DNA of 64,000 nt. Origin: Megamonas hypermegale. GTDB lineage: Bacteria; Bacillota; Negativicutes; Selenomonadales; Selenomonadaceae. A program made the translations under genes and the position numbers. Where the stretch lies: contig NZ_LT906446.1 of NCBI RefSeq assembly GCF_900187035.1, positions 1,302,001 to 1,366,000 on the forward strand. Reading direction: 5' to 3'. Of this stretch, positions 9,622 to 18,750 are shown in pieces. How positions within the stretch are numbered: position 1 is the stretch's first letter; each line of letters begins with the position of its first letter. The notes under the pieces were generated by a model. That model was not told the origin of the DNA, searched no databases, and worked only from the letters and a program-made list of their open reading frames with translations.

Positions 9622-10977
9622 ATGAACGACAACAACAATAATAAGATGCAACGTGGGCTAAAAAATCGTCATATACAGATGATTGCCCTCGGTACATCCA
9701 TCGGTACAGGGTTATTTTACGGTTCAGCTCCGACAATTAAATTAGTAGGTCCTGGTATTATTGCCGCTTATGCTTTAGCAGGGATTTTCATTTTCTGCAT
9801 CATGCGCATGGTCGGCGAAATGTCTGTTAAAGAACCTGTATCTGGTTCCTATGTTTATTTTGCAAATAAGTATTTAAGCCGCTTTGCAGGCTATCTTTCT
9901 GGATGGAATTATTGGTTTCAATATTTGCTAGTTTGCTTTGCCGAACTATCTGCTATCGGTATTTATGTAAATTTCTGGTTTCCTGATGTTCCTCAATGGA
10001 TTACAGTTCTTATCTGTATAATTATCATCACAACAATAAATTTAATCAGCGTTAAAACTTTTGGTGAAGCTGAATTTTGGGCATCTTTGATAAAAATAGT
10101 TGCCATCTGTGCAATGATAGTCTTCGGTCTTTACCTTATTTTTACAACTATGGGACCTTTCCCAGATAACTTTAGTAACCTTTGGAAAAATGGCGGTTTC
10201 TTCCCAAATGGTGCTTGGGGATTTGCTCAAGCTTTGACAATCGTAATGTTTTCCTTTGGTGGAACTGAACTTGTCGGCATTGCCGCTGGTGAAGCTGAAA
10301 ATCCTGAAAAAACTTTGCCTCGCGCTATTAACGAAATTTTAGTCCGCATATTGATTTTCTATATCGGCACTATGTTTGTATTAATGACTCTTGCTCCATG
10401 GAATGAAGTTGGTATGAATGGTAGCCCATTTGTACAAATTTTCTCCAATATCGGTATTCCAGCAGCTGCTAATATCTTAAACCTCGTAGTTATTATCGCT
10501 GCCCTTTCTGTATATAACAGTAGCTTATACAGTACATCTCGTATTTTATACAATTTAGCAAAAGACGGAAATGCACCAAAAATCTTTGGTTCTTTATCCC
10601 GCCGTGGTATTCCAATGGTAGGCATTTTAGTATCTTCTGGTCTTTCTCTTTTCCTTGTAATTTTAACTTACATCTTACCAGAAAAAGTTTTCATGTATCT
10701 AATGACTTCCATTGTTGCTGCTTTAATTATTTGTTGGTCTACAATAACCATCACTCATATGAAATTCCGTTTAAAATTCATTAAAGAAAACCGTTTAGAC
10801 GAACTTCATTTTAAAACATTTTTATTCCCATACACTAATTACTTCTGCATATTATTCTTATTAGCTATTGTAGTAATCATGTTCTTAATGGGAAGCGATA
10901 TGATTATTTCCCTTGGTGCTCTAGTTGTTTGGGTAATATTCATCTACATTACTTATATCTTTAAAAAGAAAAAATAA
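9622..10977 (+). CDS. Amino acid permease, AAT family (first of a tandem pair)
   Basis: An APC-superfamily permease of about 451 residues with twelve predicted membrane helices. The N-terminus has the AAT-type signature LKNRHIQMIALGTSIGTGLFYGSA (first helix, around residues 12-35) and GEAENPEKTLPRAINEI in the loop after helix 6. Members import neutral, basic or aromatic amino acids with protons. ATG at 9622 fits the AAGGA box better than a TTG three codons upstream. It lies 20 bp after the symporter gene and 15 bp before a close paralogue. The specific substrate is not predictable by eye. Confidence 0.9.
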   Translation: MNDNNNNKMQRGLKNRHIQMIALGTSIGTGLFYGSAPTIKLVGPGIIAAYALAGIFIFCIMRMVGEMSVKEPVSGSYVYFANKYLSRFAGYLSGWNYWFQYLLVCFAELSAIGIYVNFWFPDVPQWITVLICIIIITTINLISVKTFGEAEFWASLIKIVAICAMIVFGLYLIFTTMGPFPDNFSNLWKNGGFFPNGAWGFAQALTIVMFSFGGTELVGIAAGEAENPEKTLPRAINEILVRILIFYIGTMFVLMTLAPWNEVGMNGSPFVQIFSNIGIPAAANILNLVVIIAALSVYNSSLYSTSRILYNLAKDGNAPKIFGSLSRRGIPMVGILVSSGLSLFLVILTYILPEKVFMYLMTSIVAALIICWSTITITHMKFRLKFIKENRLDELHFKTFLFPYTNYFCILFLLAIVVIMFLMGSDMIISLGALVVWVIFIYITYIFKKKK

Positions 10978-10992
10978 AAAGGTGGTCTTATC

Positions 10993-12345
10993 GTGAAAAA
11001 TGACGAACATAAAATGAAGCGTGGTTTAAAAAGCCGCCATATGCAAATGATTGCTCTCGGTACTTCCGTAGGTACTGGGTTATTTTATGGTTCTGCCGCA
11101 ACTATAGAACTTGTCGGTCCTGGTATCATTGTATCATACCTCTTAGCCGGTGCTTTTATTTTCTTTGTAATGCGTATGCTCGGTGAAATGTCTGTACATG
11201 AACCTGTATCCGGTTCTTTCAGCTATTTTGCCAATAAATATTGGAATGGTTTTGCTGGTTATCTAGCCGGCTGGAATTATTGGTTCTTGTATATGATTGC
11301 TGGTATGGCTGAACTTTCAGCAACAGCGATTTATATAAACTTTTGGCTACCAGATTTTCCTCAATGGCTTACAATTTTAATTTGTATGGTTGTCATAATC
11401 ACTGTTAATTTAATCAGTGTAAGCTTCTATGGTGAAGCTGAATATTGGGCTTCCTTCATTAAAATAACAGCTATTTGCGCTATGATTATCTTCGGTTTTT
11501 ATTTAATCTTCACAGATATGGGCCCATTCCCAGATAATTTCAGCAACCTTTGGAAAAACGGTGGCTTCTTCCCAAATGGTGCATGGGGCTTTGCAGCATC
11601 ACTTGCTGTTGTAATGTTCTCCTTTGGTGGTGTTGACCTCATCGGTATCACAGCTGGTGAAGCTGAAAATCCTGAAAAGACACTGCCTCGTGCTATCAAT
11701 GAAATATTAATTCGTATCTTAATTTTCTACATTGGTACAATGGTAGTTCTCATGACACTTTCTCCTTGGCAAGAAGTTGGTATGCATGGTAGCCCATTCG
11801 TACAGATTTTCTCTAATATCGGTATCCCAGCAGCTGCTAATATCTTGAACTTCGTCGTTCTCGTTGCATCTCTTTCTGCTTACAATGGTATTTTATACGG
11901 TACATCTCGTATGCTTTACGGTTTATCTAAAAATGGTCATGCACCTAAAATCTTCAGCGCACTTTCTCGCCGTGGCGTACCAATGATTGGCATTTTAGTA
12001 TCCGCCATTGTTGGCATCATCTTAGTTGTAATGACTTACTACTTCCCTAAAACTATCTTCATGTACCTCTTAGCAATCGTAGTAGCTGGTCTTATCATCA
12101 GTTGGTTCATCATCACTTTCACACATATGAAATTCAGAATAAAATTCACACGTGAAAACCGCCTTGATGAACTTCATTTCAAATCTCTATGGTATCCATA
12201 TACTAACTATTTCTGTATTTTATTCTTAATCGCAGTTGTAGTCATCATGACTCAAATTCCAGATATGCTCATTTCTATCATAGTTTTACCAATTTGGGTA
12301 GTCTTCATTTATCTCACTTATATCTTTAAAGTAAAAAAACAATAA
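10993..12345 (+). CDS. Amino acid permease, AAT family (second of a tandem pair)
   Basis: A 450-residue twelve-helix permease, clearly a duplicate of the preceding gene. Long blocks are nearly identical, for example GPFPDNFSNLWKNGGFFPNG and the loop GEAENPEKTLPRAINEIL. Differences cluster in helices 3 (MIAGMAELSATAIY against LVCFAELSAIGIY) and 8, which could mean altered substrate choice. The start is GTG at 10993 with AAAGGTGG upstream. It is followed after 15 bp by a VOC-family gene with its own ribosome binding site, so the four genes from the symporter to the VOC protein probably form one transcript ending at the hairpin near 12760. Confidence 0.9.
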   Translation: MKNDEHKMKRGLKSRHMQMIALGTSVGTGLFYGSAATIELVGPGIIVSYLLAGAFIFFVMRMLGEMSVHEPVSGSFSYFANKYWNGFAGYLAGWNYWFLYMIAGMAELSATAIYINFWLPDFPQWLTILICMVVIITVNLISVSFYGEAEYWASFIKITAICAMIIFGFYLIFTDMGPFPDNFSNLWKNGGFFPNGAWGFAASLAVVMFSFGGVDLIGITAGEAENPEKTLPRAINEILIRILIFYIGTMVVLMTLSPWQEVGMHGSPFVQIFSNIGIPAAANILNFVVLVASLSAYNGILYGTSRMLYGLSKNGHAPKIFSALSRRGVPMIGILVSAIVGIILVVMTYYFPKTIFMYLLAIVVAGLIISWFIITFTHMKFRIKFTRENRLDELHFKSLWYPYTNYFCILFLIAVVVIMTQIPDMLISIIVLPIWVVFIYLTYIFKVKKQ

Positions 12346-12360
12346 AAGGAGCAAATTGAT

Positions 12361-12753
12361 ATGAATTTAAATATCATTCATCATATAGCGATTATCGTAT
12401 CTGATTATCAAAAATCACGTCATTTTTATGTTGATTTACTCGGTTTTAAAGTTTTGCGCGAAAATCATCGCCCAGAAAAAAATGATTATAAACTCGATTT
12501 AAAACTCGGTGACTGTGAACTTGAAATTTTCGGCAAACCCGATGCACCAAAGAGAGTCGGACAACCAGAATATCCGTCTGAAGCTTGCGGTCTACGCCAT
12601 TTAGCTTTTAAAGTCGACTGCATTGAAGACACTGTAGCTGAATTAAAAACTCTCGGCATTGAATGTGAACCGATACGACTGGATACATTCACCAACAAAA
12701 AAATGACTTTTTTCAAAGACCCTGACGGTCTACCACTTGAATTACATGAATAA
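12361..12753 (+). CDS. VOC family protein (glyoxalase-like, YaeR/SMU1112c type)
   Basis: A 130-residue single VOC domain built of two beta-alpha-beta-beta-beta units. It shows HHIAIIVSDYQKSRHFYVDLLGF at the N-terminus, ENHRPEKNDYKLDLKLG, ACGLRHLAFKV, and ends with KMTFFKDPDGLPLELHE. This pattern matches the small metal-binding family that includes E. coli YaeR and is sometimes called GloA2. The likely metal ligands are His8, the Glu in LEIFG, His in RHLAF and the C-terminal Glu. True glyoxalase I activity is unproven for this branch. It sits at the end of the amino-acid permease group. Confidence 0.85.
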   Translation: MNLNIIHHIAIIVSDYQKSRHFYVDLLGFKVLRENHRPEKNDYKLDLKLGDCELEIFGKPDAPKRVGQPEYPSEACGLRHLAFKVDCIEDTVAELKTLGIECEPIRLDTFTNKKMTFFKDPDGLPLELHE

Positions 12754-12759
12754 CTCCCT

Positions 12760-12793
12760 AAAAAGATGATACAATATGTATCATCTTTTTTTC
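12760..12793 (+). terminator. rho-independent terminator
   Basis: A perfect 14-bp stem (AAAAAGATGATACA / TGTATCATCTTTTT, three-base loop) followed by T residues lies directly after the VOC gene. Confidence 0.9.
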
Positions 12794-12912
12794 TTACTAC
12801 AATGATTAATTTTAATTTACTTTTAATCATAGTTTAATCTAATTCTTATTGATTGAATACCTACATTCATGCTATGCTATTTTTAGTAAATAATTATCAG
12901 GAGATGAATTAT

Positions 12913-13482
12913 ATGTCAAAGAAAATTAAATTTTTATTACTCACAGCAATGTGCCTAATCTTTTCAACAACTATGGCATTTGCAGCAACACCAGGACAAA
13001 CACTTGATTCCGTAATGCGCATGCACGGCACAATTACAGAAATCAATGATGATATGATTACAATTCAAGATACTCAAAGCAATCAAAGTGTTGCTTTAAT
13101 TGTACGCTGGGATACAGAAATATTAAATGGTAGAAACGGAGAAGATGTAGATTTAAACCGTCTACACGTTGGCGATGAACTCACTGCATACTACAGCCCA
13201 ATATCTACACGCAGTCTTCCACCACAAAGCAAAGCGTATGCTCTCGTAATGGGCAATGGTGAACACGATGCAATTTACATGAAAGTAAACGAAGTAGAAA
13301 AAGTTAAAGACGGCGTAAGAATTTTAAATTCCAATAATGATGTATACGTTACTATTCCAAAAACTGTAGAAGATGATGCTAACGAACTCAAAAAAGGCGA
13401 TGCTATTTTAGTTTGGTACGACTTCATGGCTCTTAGCATGCCAGGACAGGCTACAGCAACTAAAGCTAAAATTTTAGACTAA
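12913..13482 (+). CDS. Secreted protein of unknown function (beta-rich, DUF-like)
   Basis: About 189 residues. The start at 12913 is chosen because CAGGAG lies eight bases upstream and the protein then opens with a clean signal peptide, MSKKIKFLLLTAMCLIFSTT followed by an AFA-A cleavage site near residue 26. The mature part has repeated beta-type segments (MHGTITEINDDMITIQD, LIVRWDTEILN, LHVGDELTAYYS), which look like an OB-like or SH3-like fold, but I recognise no family. An upstream in-frame start near 12853 has no signal-peptide logic. It is monocistronic, with terminators on both sides. Confidence 0.75.
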   Translation: MSKKIKFLLLTAMCLIFSTTMAFAATPGQTLDSVMRMHGTITEINDDMITIQDTQSNQSVALIVRWDTEILNGRNGEDVDLNRLHVGDELTAYYSPISTRSLPPQSKAYALVMGNGEHDAIYMKVNEVEKVKDGVRILNSNNDVYVTIPKTVEDDANELKKGDAILVWYDFMALSMPGQATATKAKILD

Positions 13483-13486
13483 AACA

Positions 13487-13511
13487 AAAGCACCTTTTCG
13501 GTGCTTTTTTT
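13487..13511 (+). terminator. rho-independent terminator
   Basis: AAAGCACC-TTTTC-GGTGC stem followed by TTTTTTT, five bases downstream of the secreted-protein gene. Confidence 0.92.
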
Positions 13512-13591
13512 ATTTAATACAGATTTCTTTTTTGTTATAATATATGAAAAACTACTTTGTATACTATAAATGAAAGAGGGATAAAACTTTA

Positions 13592-15559
13592 ATGCGAACT
13601 GTTTTCTCCAGTTTGAATTACAATTTAGGAAAATTACTAAAGACTTTTTTATTTTTTTGGCTATTATTATGTTTATACCGCTTGATATTTATGGTGGGTA
13701 TGAATGAATATATGTCAAATGGCAGTGATTTTAATTCCATTATTACAGCCATTTTTGGTGGAGCAAAACTCAGTTTACAAACGGCTGGTGGCTTATCATT
13801 ATTCATGTTCATCAGCATAATAATTGAAAGTGTATTTAAGCGATTAAAATATTTTCGTTATATCTGTTCCTTTATAGTCATATTTTTAACAACACTATTA
13901 TTCATCGCTCGTTTTCCATTTTATCAGCAATTTCATAGCGGTTTTAATCAAATGCTATTTACAGCACTTCATGAAGACATTTATGCCTTGTTTATGTCTT
14001 TAGTCGTCGAATTTCAATTACCATTAAAATTGGCTTTCGTCATTTTATTAAGCCTTGCTATAACAGTCGTATTCAACAAATACTTTAGTCATAAATTGAA
14101 TTTTAAATTATTAAACCGCTTGTCTTTTAATATGAAAACCATCTGCCTTATTTTATGTACGTATATCATCGGCACGTTATCTTTATACGGCGGTGGCTGG
14201 AGCTGGCGCACTGGTGTAAACTGGGAAAATGCTGGCATAACTAACGATACATTTTTAAATGAAATTATCTTAGATGATTACCAAGCCATTTACCGTGCTT
14301 ATGCCAATCAAATGCGCATGGAAGCTTGCAACGGTTTAAGTTTTACAACCCAAGATGTTACAAATCTTGCTCATGCTTTAACTGGTAAAGACGGACAAAA
14401 TGATTTATCTATCTACCTTTCTAAACAAGCACAGGGAAATAAAATTGAAAAACCAAAGCATATCTTCGTCATCGTTTCTGAAAGCTATGCAAATTGGCCA
14501 CTACTCGATAAATACAGCGATTTGCATATCGCCGATAATATGAAAAACATCACAAAACAAGATGATACGATATACACTTCGCATATGCTACCGAGTGGTT
14601 CAAGTACAGTAGGAGCATTGATGACCATGGTTACAGGTCTTGCTAATTCTAATTTATATTTGACTACAATGCCTGAAGCTTTAGAAAAACCATATCTTAC
14701 GGCAACTGCTCCACAGCTGAAAAAACTTGGCTATGAAACGAATTTTTGGTACTCTGGCCCTGCTACTTGGGAAAACATTCAAGAATTTTGCTTAGCTCAA
14801 GGCTTTGATAATTTTTATAGCCGTGGCAATATCGATGAAAATGCTAGTGGTAGCGTATGGGGTGCTGATGACGAATATTTATATCAAGCCGTTTTAGATA
14901 ATATTGATGATACGCCATCTTTTAGCATCATCTTGAACACTTCTAATCATTCCCCATTTAATGTCGATTTAAACAGCAAAGGATTTAATTCTGAAAGTGT
15001 AAAAAATGCTTTACCTGCAAATGAACAAAATAATCAAGATTTAATAAAAGAGCTCGGCCATTTTTGGTATGCAGATAAAACAGCTGGTGAATTCATAGCT
15101 AAAGTAAAAGAAAAATATCCTGATAGCTTATTCATATTCATCGGCGACCATGCAGATAGATATAATATCGACAAAGTTCCATCGATGTATGAACGCTATA
15201 CTGTGCCATTTATCATTACAGGCAAAGGCATAGACAAATCCATGTTGCCTCAAGATAGTGCAGGCAGCCATATAGATGTAATCCCTACTGTAATCGAATT
15301 AATTGCACCAAAAGATTTCACGTATTACAGCGTAGGCAAATCCATGTTTGAAAATAAACTCGGCGAAAATTATGGTTTTTGGATAACATCTAATGCTATT
15401 GGCAATACAGATGATTTAATAAATAAACCAGAATTTTTCAATGAACAAATTCTACCAAATGCCAATCAATTAGAAACTTATATCAATTCTGTTCGTGCTA
15501 TTTCTTGGTGGCTGGGCAAATACGGTACGATTATTGATAGCAAATTGTTGCAACAATGA
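13592..15559 (+). CDS. LTA synthase family sulfatase-fold transferase
   Basis: A 655-residue membrane enzyme with about five N-terminal helices (residues 1-205) and an extracytoplasmic alkaline-phosphatase/sulfatase domain. Visible motifs are IFVIVSESY near 290 (metal-binding Glu), LPSGSSTVGALM near 335 where the Thr would be the nucleophile, and IGDHADR near 525 with the Asp-His metal pair. The family includes LtaS, phosphoglycerol transferases of the OpgB type and lipid A phosphoethanolamine transferases. The cell is probably a diderm, so modification of periplasmic glycans or lipid A with phosphoglycerol is as likely as lipoteichoic acid synthesis. ATG at 13592 follows GAAAGAGGG. ychF follows on the same strand. 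Confidence 0.85.
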   Translation: MRTVFSSLNYNLGKLLKTFLFFWLLLCLYRLIFMVGMNEYMSNGSDFNSIITAIFGGAKLSLQTAGGLSLFMFISIIIESVFKRLKYFRYICSFIVIFLTTLLFIARFPFYQQFHSGFNQMLFTALHEDIYALFMSLVVEFQLPLKLAFVILLSLAITVVFNKYFSHKLNFKLLNRLSFNMKTICLILCTYIIGTLSLYGGGWSWRTGVNWENAGITNDTFLNEIILDDYQAIYRAYANQMRMEACNGLSFTTQDVTNLAHALTGKDGQNDLSIYLSKQAQGNKIEKPKHIFVIVSESYANWPLLDKYSDLHIADNMKNITKQDDTIYTSHMLPSGSSTVGALMTMVTGLANSNLYLTTMPEALEKPYLTATAPQLKKLGYETNFWYSGPATWENIQEFCLAQGFDNFYSRGNIDENASGSVWGADDEYLYQAVLDNIDDTPSFSIILNTSNHSPFNVDLNSKGFNSESVKNALPANEQNNQDLIKELGHFWYADKTAGEFIAKVKEKYPDSLFIFIGDHADRYNIDKVPSMYERYTVPFIITGKGIDKSMLPQDSAGSHIDVIPTVIELIAPKDFTYYSVGKSMFENKLGENYGFWITSNAIGNTDDLINKPEFFNEQILPNANQLETYINSVRAISWWLGKYGTIIDSKLLQQ

Positions 15560-15612
15560 TATAATCGGTTATAATTATAAAGTATACTAAAAAAAGATAG
15601 GGTGAATAAATT

Positions 15613-16719
15613 TTGAGTAATTTAGAAGTTGGTATCGTTGGATTACCAAATGTCGGCAAATCCACATTATTTAATGCTATTACAAAAGCAGGTGCAGAAG
15701 CTGCAAACTATCCATTTTGCACAATCGAACCAAATGTAGGCGTTGTTGATGTTCCAGATGAACGCTTAAAAGTTCTGCACGAAATGTATAATTCTAAAAA
15801 AACTACACCAGCAAGTGTAAGCTTCGTTGATATCGCAGGACTTGTAAAAGGTGCTTCACACGGAGAAGGTTTAGGTAATAAATTCTTATCACATATTCGC
15901 CAAGTAGATGCAGTAGCACACGTTGTTCGTTGCTTTGAAAGTGGCGATATCACTCACGTTGAAGGTTCTGTAGACCCAATTCGCGATATCGAAATCATCA
16001 ATACTGAACTCTGCCTTGCTGACCTTGAAACTGTAGAAAAACGCTTAGACCGCGTAGTTCGCACTGCAAAAAGTGGCAGCAAAGAAGCTCGTGCTGAAGA
16101 AGCTGTTCTAGAAAAAGTAAAAAGCGTCATTGAAGATGCCGTTCCTGCTCGTCAAGCTGGTTTAAACGAAGATGAACTCGCTTTAATCAAAGATTTAAAT
16201 CTCTTAACTTTAAAACCAACTTTATATGTGGCAAACGTTGGTGAAGATGAAGCTGCAACAGCTGATACGGAAAATAAATACGTAGCTAAAGTAAAAGAAT
16301 ACGCTGCTAAAGAAAATGCTGTTGTCGTTACTATCTCTGCTAAAGTAGAATCTGAAATCGCTGAACTCGATGAAGACGAAGCTAAAGAATTCTTAGCAGA
16401 TTTAGGTTTAGATGAATCTGGTCTTAACAAACTCATCAAAGCTGCTTTCAGATTGCTTGGTCTCATGACTTTCTTGACTGCTGGTGAAGATGAATGCCGT
16501 GCTTGGACAATTAAAATCGGCACAAAAGCACCACAGGCTGCTGGCAAAATCCATTCCGATATCGAACGTGGCTTTATCCGCGCTGAAATCGTATCTTATG
16601 ATGATTTAGTTGCAGCAGGCAGTGTAGCAGTTGCTCGAGAAAAAGGTCAAGTTCGCGTCGAAGGTAAAGATTACGTTATGCAAGATGGCGATGTAACTCA
16701 TTTCCGCTTTAACGTTTAA
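15613..16719 (+). CDS. ychF: Redox-regulated ribosome-associated ATPase YchF (OBG family)
   Basis: A 368-residue P-loop NTPase of the Obg family that prefers ATP and binds ribosomes. It shows the G1 loop [12 protein letters not shown] at residues 8-19, the switch region with [22 protein letters not shown] in the Walker-B area near 75-95, a helical hairpin domain, and a C-terminal TGS-like domain ([19 protein letters not shown]). Length and ending ([14 protein letters not shown]) are standard. The start is TTG at 15613 with AGGGTGA upstream. It is 53 bp after the LTA-synthase-like gene. YchF orthologues influence oxidative stress response and start-codon fidelity. Confidence 0.97.
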   Translation: MSNLEVGIVGLPNVGKSTLFNAITKAGAEAANYPFCTIEPNVGVVDVPDERLKVLHEMYNSKKTTPASVSFVDIAGLVKGASHGEGLGNKFLSHIRQVDAVAHVVRCFESGDITHVEGSVDPIRDIEIINTELCLADLETVEKRLDRVVRTAKSGSKEARAEEAVLEKVKSVIEDAVPARQAGLNEDELALIKDLNLLTLKPTLYVANVGEDEAATADTENKYVAKVKEYAAKENAVVVTISAKVESEIAELDEDEAKEFLADLGLDESGLNKLIKAAFRLLGLMTFLTAGEDECRAWTIKIGTKAPQAAGKIHSDIERGFIRAEIVSYDDLVAAGSVAVAREKGQVRVEGKDYVMQDGDVTHFRFNV

Positions 16720-16749
16720 TTTTAATCTTTAAAAACTCTTAGTTTAATC

Positions 16750-16803
16750 AATCATTAAATAGTTTGTTTGATATATCTATATTGTTCAAGCTATTTAATG
16801 ATT
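16750..16803 (+). terminator. long hairpin after ychF
   Basis: Arms 16750-16766 and 16787-16803 are 17 bases each with one mismatch. The following T-run is weak (TTTCAC), so termination efficiency is uncertain. Confidence 0.6.
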
Positions 16804-16867
16804 TTCACACCAATATTTACACAATATATAAACAAATAAAAATTTTATTAAAAGAGGTGGATTTATC

Positions 16868-17581
16868 ATGCGTAAGTTTAAAATTTTAGGATTGATGACT
16901 GTTTTTTGTTTGCTCTTGTCTTGTAGTATGGCTTTCGCTCAAGAAGTCAGAACTATTTCCGTTGATGGTACATCTGTGATAAAAACAATGCCAGACCAAG
17001 CTACTATCAATATCAGCATTGAAAACACAGCTAAAGATGCCAAAGAAGCATCTGCTAAAAATGCTATCGTTATGAACAGAATTCAAAAAGATATATTAGC
17101 TTTATCCATAACAAAGGATAAAATAAAAACTACCAACTATAATCTTTACCCTGTTTATAATCGCAAAGACAACGGCACTCAAGAAATCACAGGATACAAC
17201 GTTTCCAATCAAATAACTGTTACTGTAGATAATATTGACCTCGTCAGCACCGTTATTGATACAGCTATCAATGCTGGTGCAAATAGTGTAAATTCAATTG
17301 AATTCGGTTTAAAAGACTCTCAATCATTTAAAGACAAAGCATTAGTCCAAGCAATAAACAATGCTAAGCGCAAAGCAGATATCATTGCTAGTACCTTGGG
17401 TAAAAATGTCACAAATGTCGTAAATGTAAATTCTAATAATAGCTATATTGAAGCAAGAACCTTTAATAGCTTAATGTATGCTAAATCTGCTGATGCTGGC
17501 ATTGGCGGTGTTTCATCACCAATTCAAGCAGGCGATATCAGCGTAAAGGCTAATGTTTCCATTGTATTTGAAATAAATTAA
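16868..17581 (+). CDS. SIMPL domain (DUF541) periplasmic protein, YggE-like
   Basis: A 237-residue secreted protein with a signal peptide ending near AFA-QE at residue 24-25, followed by a SIMPL domain. Recognisable segments are ISVDGTSVIKTMPDQATINISIE at the mature N-terminus, KIKTTNYNLYPVYN near 90 and KRKADIIASTLGKNV near 170. YggE-type proteins form oligomers in the periplasm and have been linked to reduced oxidative stress, but their activity is unknown. The sequence LLSC inside the signal peptide is a poor lipobox, so I favour signal peptidase I. The ATG at 16868 follows AAGAGGTGG. It is flanked by hairpins on both sides and therefore probably monocistronic. Confidence 0.88.
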   Translation: MRKFKILGLMTVFCLLLSCSMAFAQEVRTISVDGTSVIKTMPDQATINISIENTAKDAKEASAKNAIVMNRIQKDILALSITKDKIKTTNYNLYPVYNRKDNGTQEITGYNVSNQITVTVDNIDLVSTVIDTAINAGANSVNSIEFGLKDSQSFKDKALVQAINNAKRKADIIASTLGKNVTNVVNVNSNNSYIEARTFNSLMYAKSADAGIGGVSSPIQAGDISVKANVSIVFEIN

Positions 17582-17591
17582 TATAAAAATT

Positions 17592-17634
17592 AAAGACGTT
17601 AGCTATCATCAATATTTTTAGCTAACGTCTTTTT
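17592..17634 (+). terminator. rho-independent terminator
   Basis: AAAGACGTTAGCTA pairs with TAGCTAACGTCTTT, followed by TTT, just after the SIMPL gene. Confidence 0.9.
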
Positions 17635-17685
17635 ATCGCTTTCATATTCATATTTAATCAATACTAATATTTTTACAGGTGTTTT

Positions 17686-18111
17686 ATGATATCTTATAAA
17701 TTCTTTAATCAATTACCCAAAGAAGCCATGTACATTCGTGAAACCGTCTTCATCAAAGAACAAGGCTTTCACAATGAGTTTGATGATATCGACGCAAAAG
17801 CCATTCATTTAATCATCTACATCGATGATAATGCTGTAGGCAATGTAAGAACTTTCGTCGATGAAAAAGAGCCTTTTACTTATATCATAGGCAGATTAGC
17901 TGTCTTAAAAGATTATCGCAAGCTTCATTTAGGGCAGAAATTAATCCAATTAATCGAAACTAAAATAAAAAAATTAGGCGGTAAGAAAGCTATATTATCA
18001 GCGCAATGCCAAGCACAAAAATTTTACGAAAAGCTCGGTTATATCGCTAGCGGTGATGTATATCTTGATGAACATTGCCCTCACATCCATATGGAAAAAA
18101 TTTTATTATAA
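17686..18111 (+). CDS. GNAT family N-acetyltransferase
   Basis: A 141-residue GNAT-fold acetyltransferase using acetyl-CoA. It has the family core GRLAVLKDYRKLHLGQKLIQ (motif A, residues 69-88), where the RKLHLGQ stretch corresponds to the pyrophosphate-binding loop, and AQKFYEKLGYIASG near 110-123. The beginning (AMYIRETVFIKEQGF) resembles ElaA/YjcF-type members that act on small molecules or peptides. The substrate is unknown. It starts at ATG 17686 after CAGGTG and is followed 17 bp later by the PepSY gene on the same strand. Confidence 0.88.
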   Translation: MISYKFFNQLPKEAMYIRETVFIKEQGFHNEFDDIDAKAIHLIIYIDDNAVGNVRTFVDEKEPFTYIIGRLAVLKDYRKLHLGQKLIQLIETKIKKLGGKKAILSAQCQAQKFYEKLGYIASGDVYLDEHCPHIHMEKILL

Positions 18112-18128
18112 AAAAGGAGAGGATTTTT

Positions 18129-18734
18129 ATGAAAAAAGTCATTGCTGTTATCTGCATTTTAGTAATCGGTTTTATCGGTGGTTTTTATTTATCTAATTCA
18201 TCACTGTTTAACTCATCTAACAATCAAAAACCATCTACAGCTTCTAATACTCCATCAACTACGACTTCAAATAAACCAGCAACAAACAATGGTAATATTA
18301 CAGAAGACGATGCTAAAACCATCGCATTACATGACGCTAAGGTCAGCCCTAATGGCATTTACAATATGCGCTCTCATGCAGAAAATTATTACGGCGTTGA
18401 TATTTATGATGTAGAATTTGATACAGAAGATAAACAATTCAACTACAATATTGACAAACAAAACGGCGATATTTACTCCATGGATTATGAAGTAGATGAC
18501 CGCTATTTACGCAATCTTCCAGACAATCCTATTTCTGAACAAGAAGCTATTGATTTAGTAGTGCAAAATATCTCTGGTGCACAAGCAAGCGATATTAAAC
18601 TTCGCCGTGACCACGACGACCACTATACAGAATATGAAGGTCAAGCTATTATAAACAACATACGATATGAATTTACCATAAATGCTGATAAAGGCATAAT
18701 CAAAGAATGGGATGTAGACTATAAAACACACTAA
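18129..18734 (+). CDS. PepSY domain-containing membrane-anchored protein
   Basis: About 201 residues. The start ATG at 18129 has AAAGGAGAGG upstream and gives an N-terminal anchor or signal peptide (MKKVIAVICILVIGFIGGFY). A Ser/Thr/Asn-rich linker follows, then two PepSY-like repeats, each with an EDDAKTIAL or EQEAIDLV helix and a YDVEFDTEDKQFNYNIDKQNG or YEFTINADKGIIKEWDVDY strand pair. PepSY domains are thought to inhibit proteases outside the cytoplasm. An in-frame start farther upstream overlaps the acetyltransferase gene and lacks a signal sequence, so it is unlikely. Confidence 0.85.
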   Translation: MKKVIAVICILVIGFIGGFYLSNSSLFNSSNNQKPSTASNTPSTTTSNKPATNNGNITEDDAKTIALHDAKVSPNGIYNMRSHAENYYGVDIYDVEFDTEDKQFNYNIDKQNGDIYSMDYEVDDRYLRNLPDNPISEQEAIDLVVQNISGAQASDIKLRRDHDDHYTEYEGQAIINNIRYEFTINADKGIIKEWDVDYKTH

Positions 18735-18750
18735 AAGGATTTAATTTTAC

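Noticed and set aside
16152-16547. An antisense frame of 131 codons inside ychF
   Set aside because: ychF is fully conserved in the other direction, and the antisense translation is Ser/Ala-rich without domain features.
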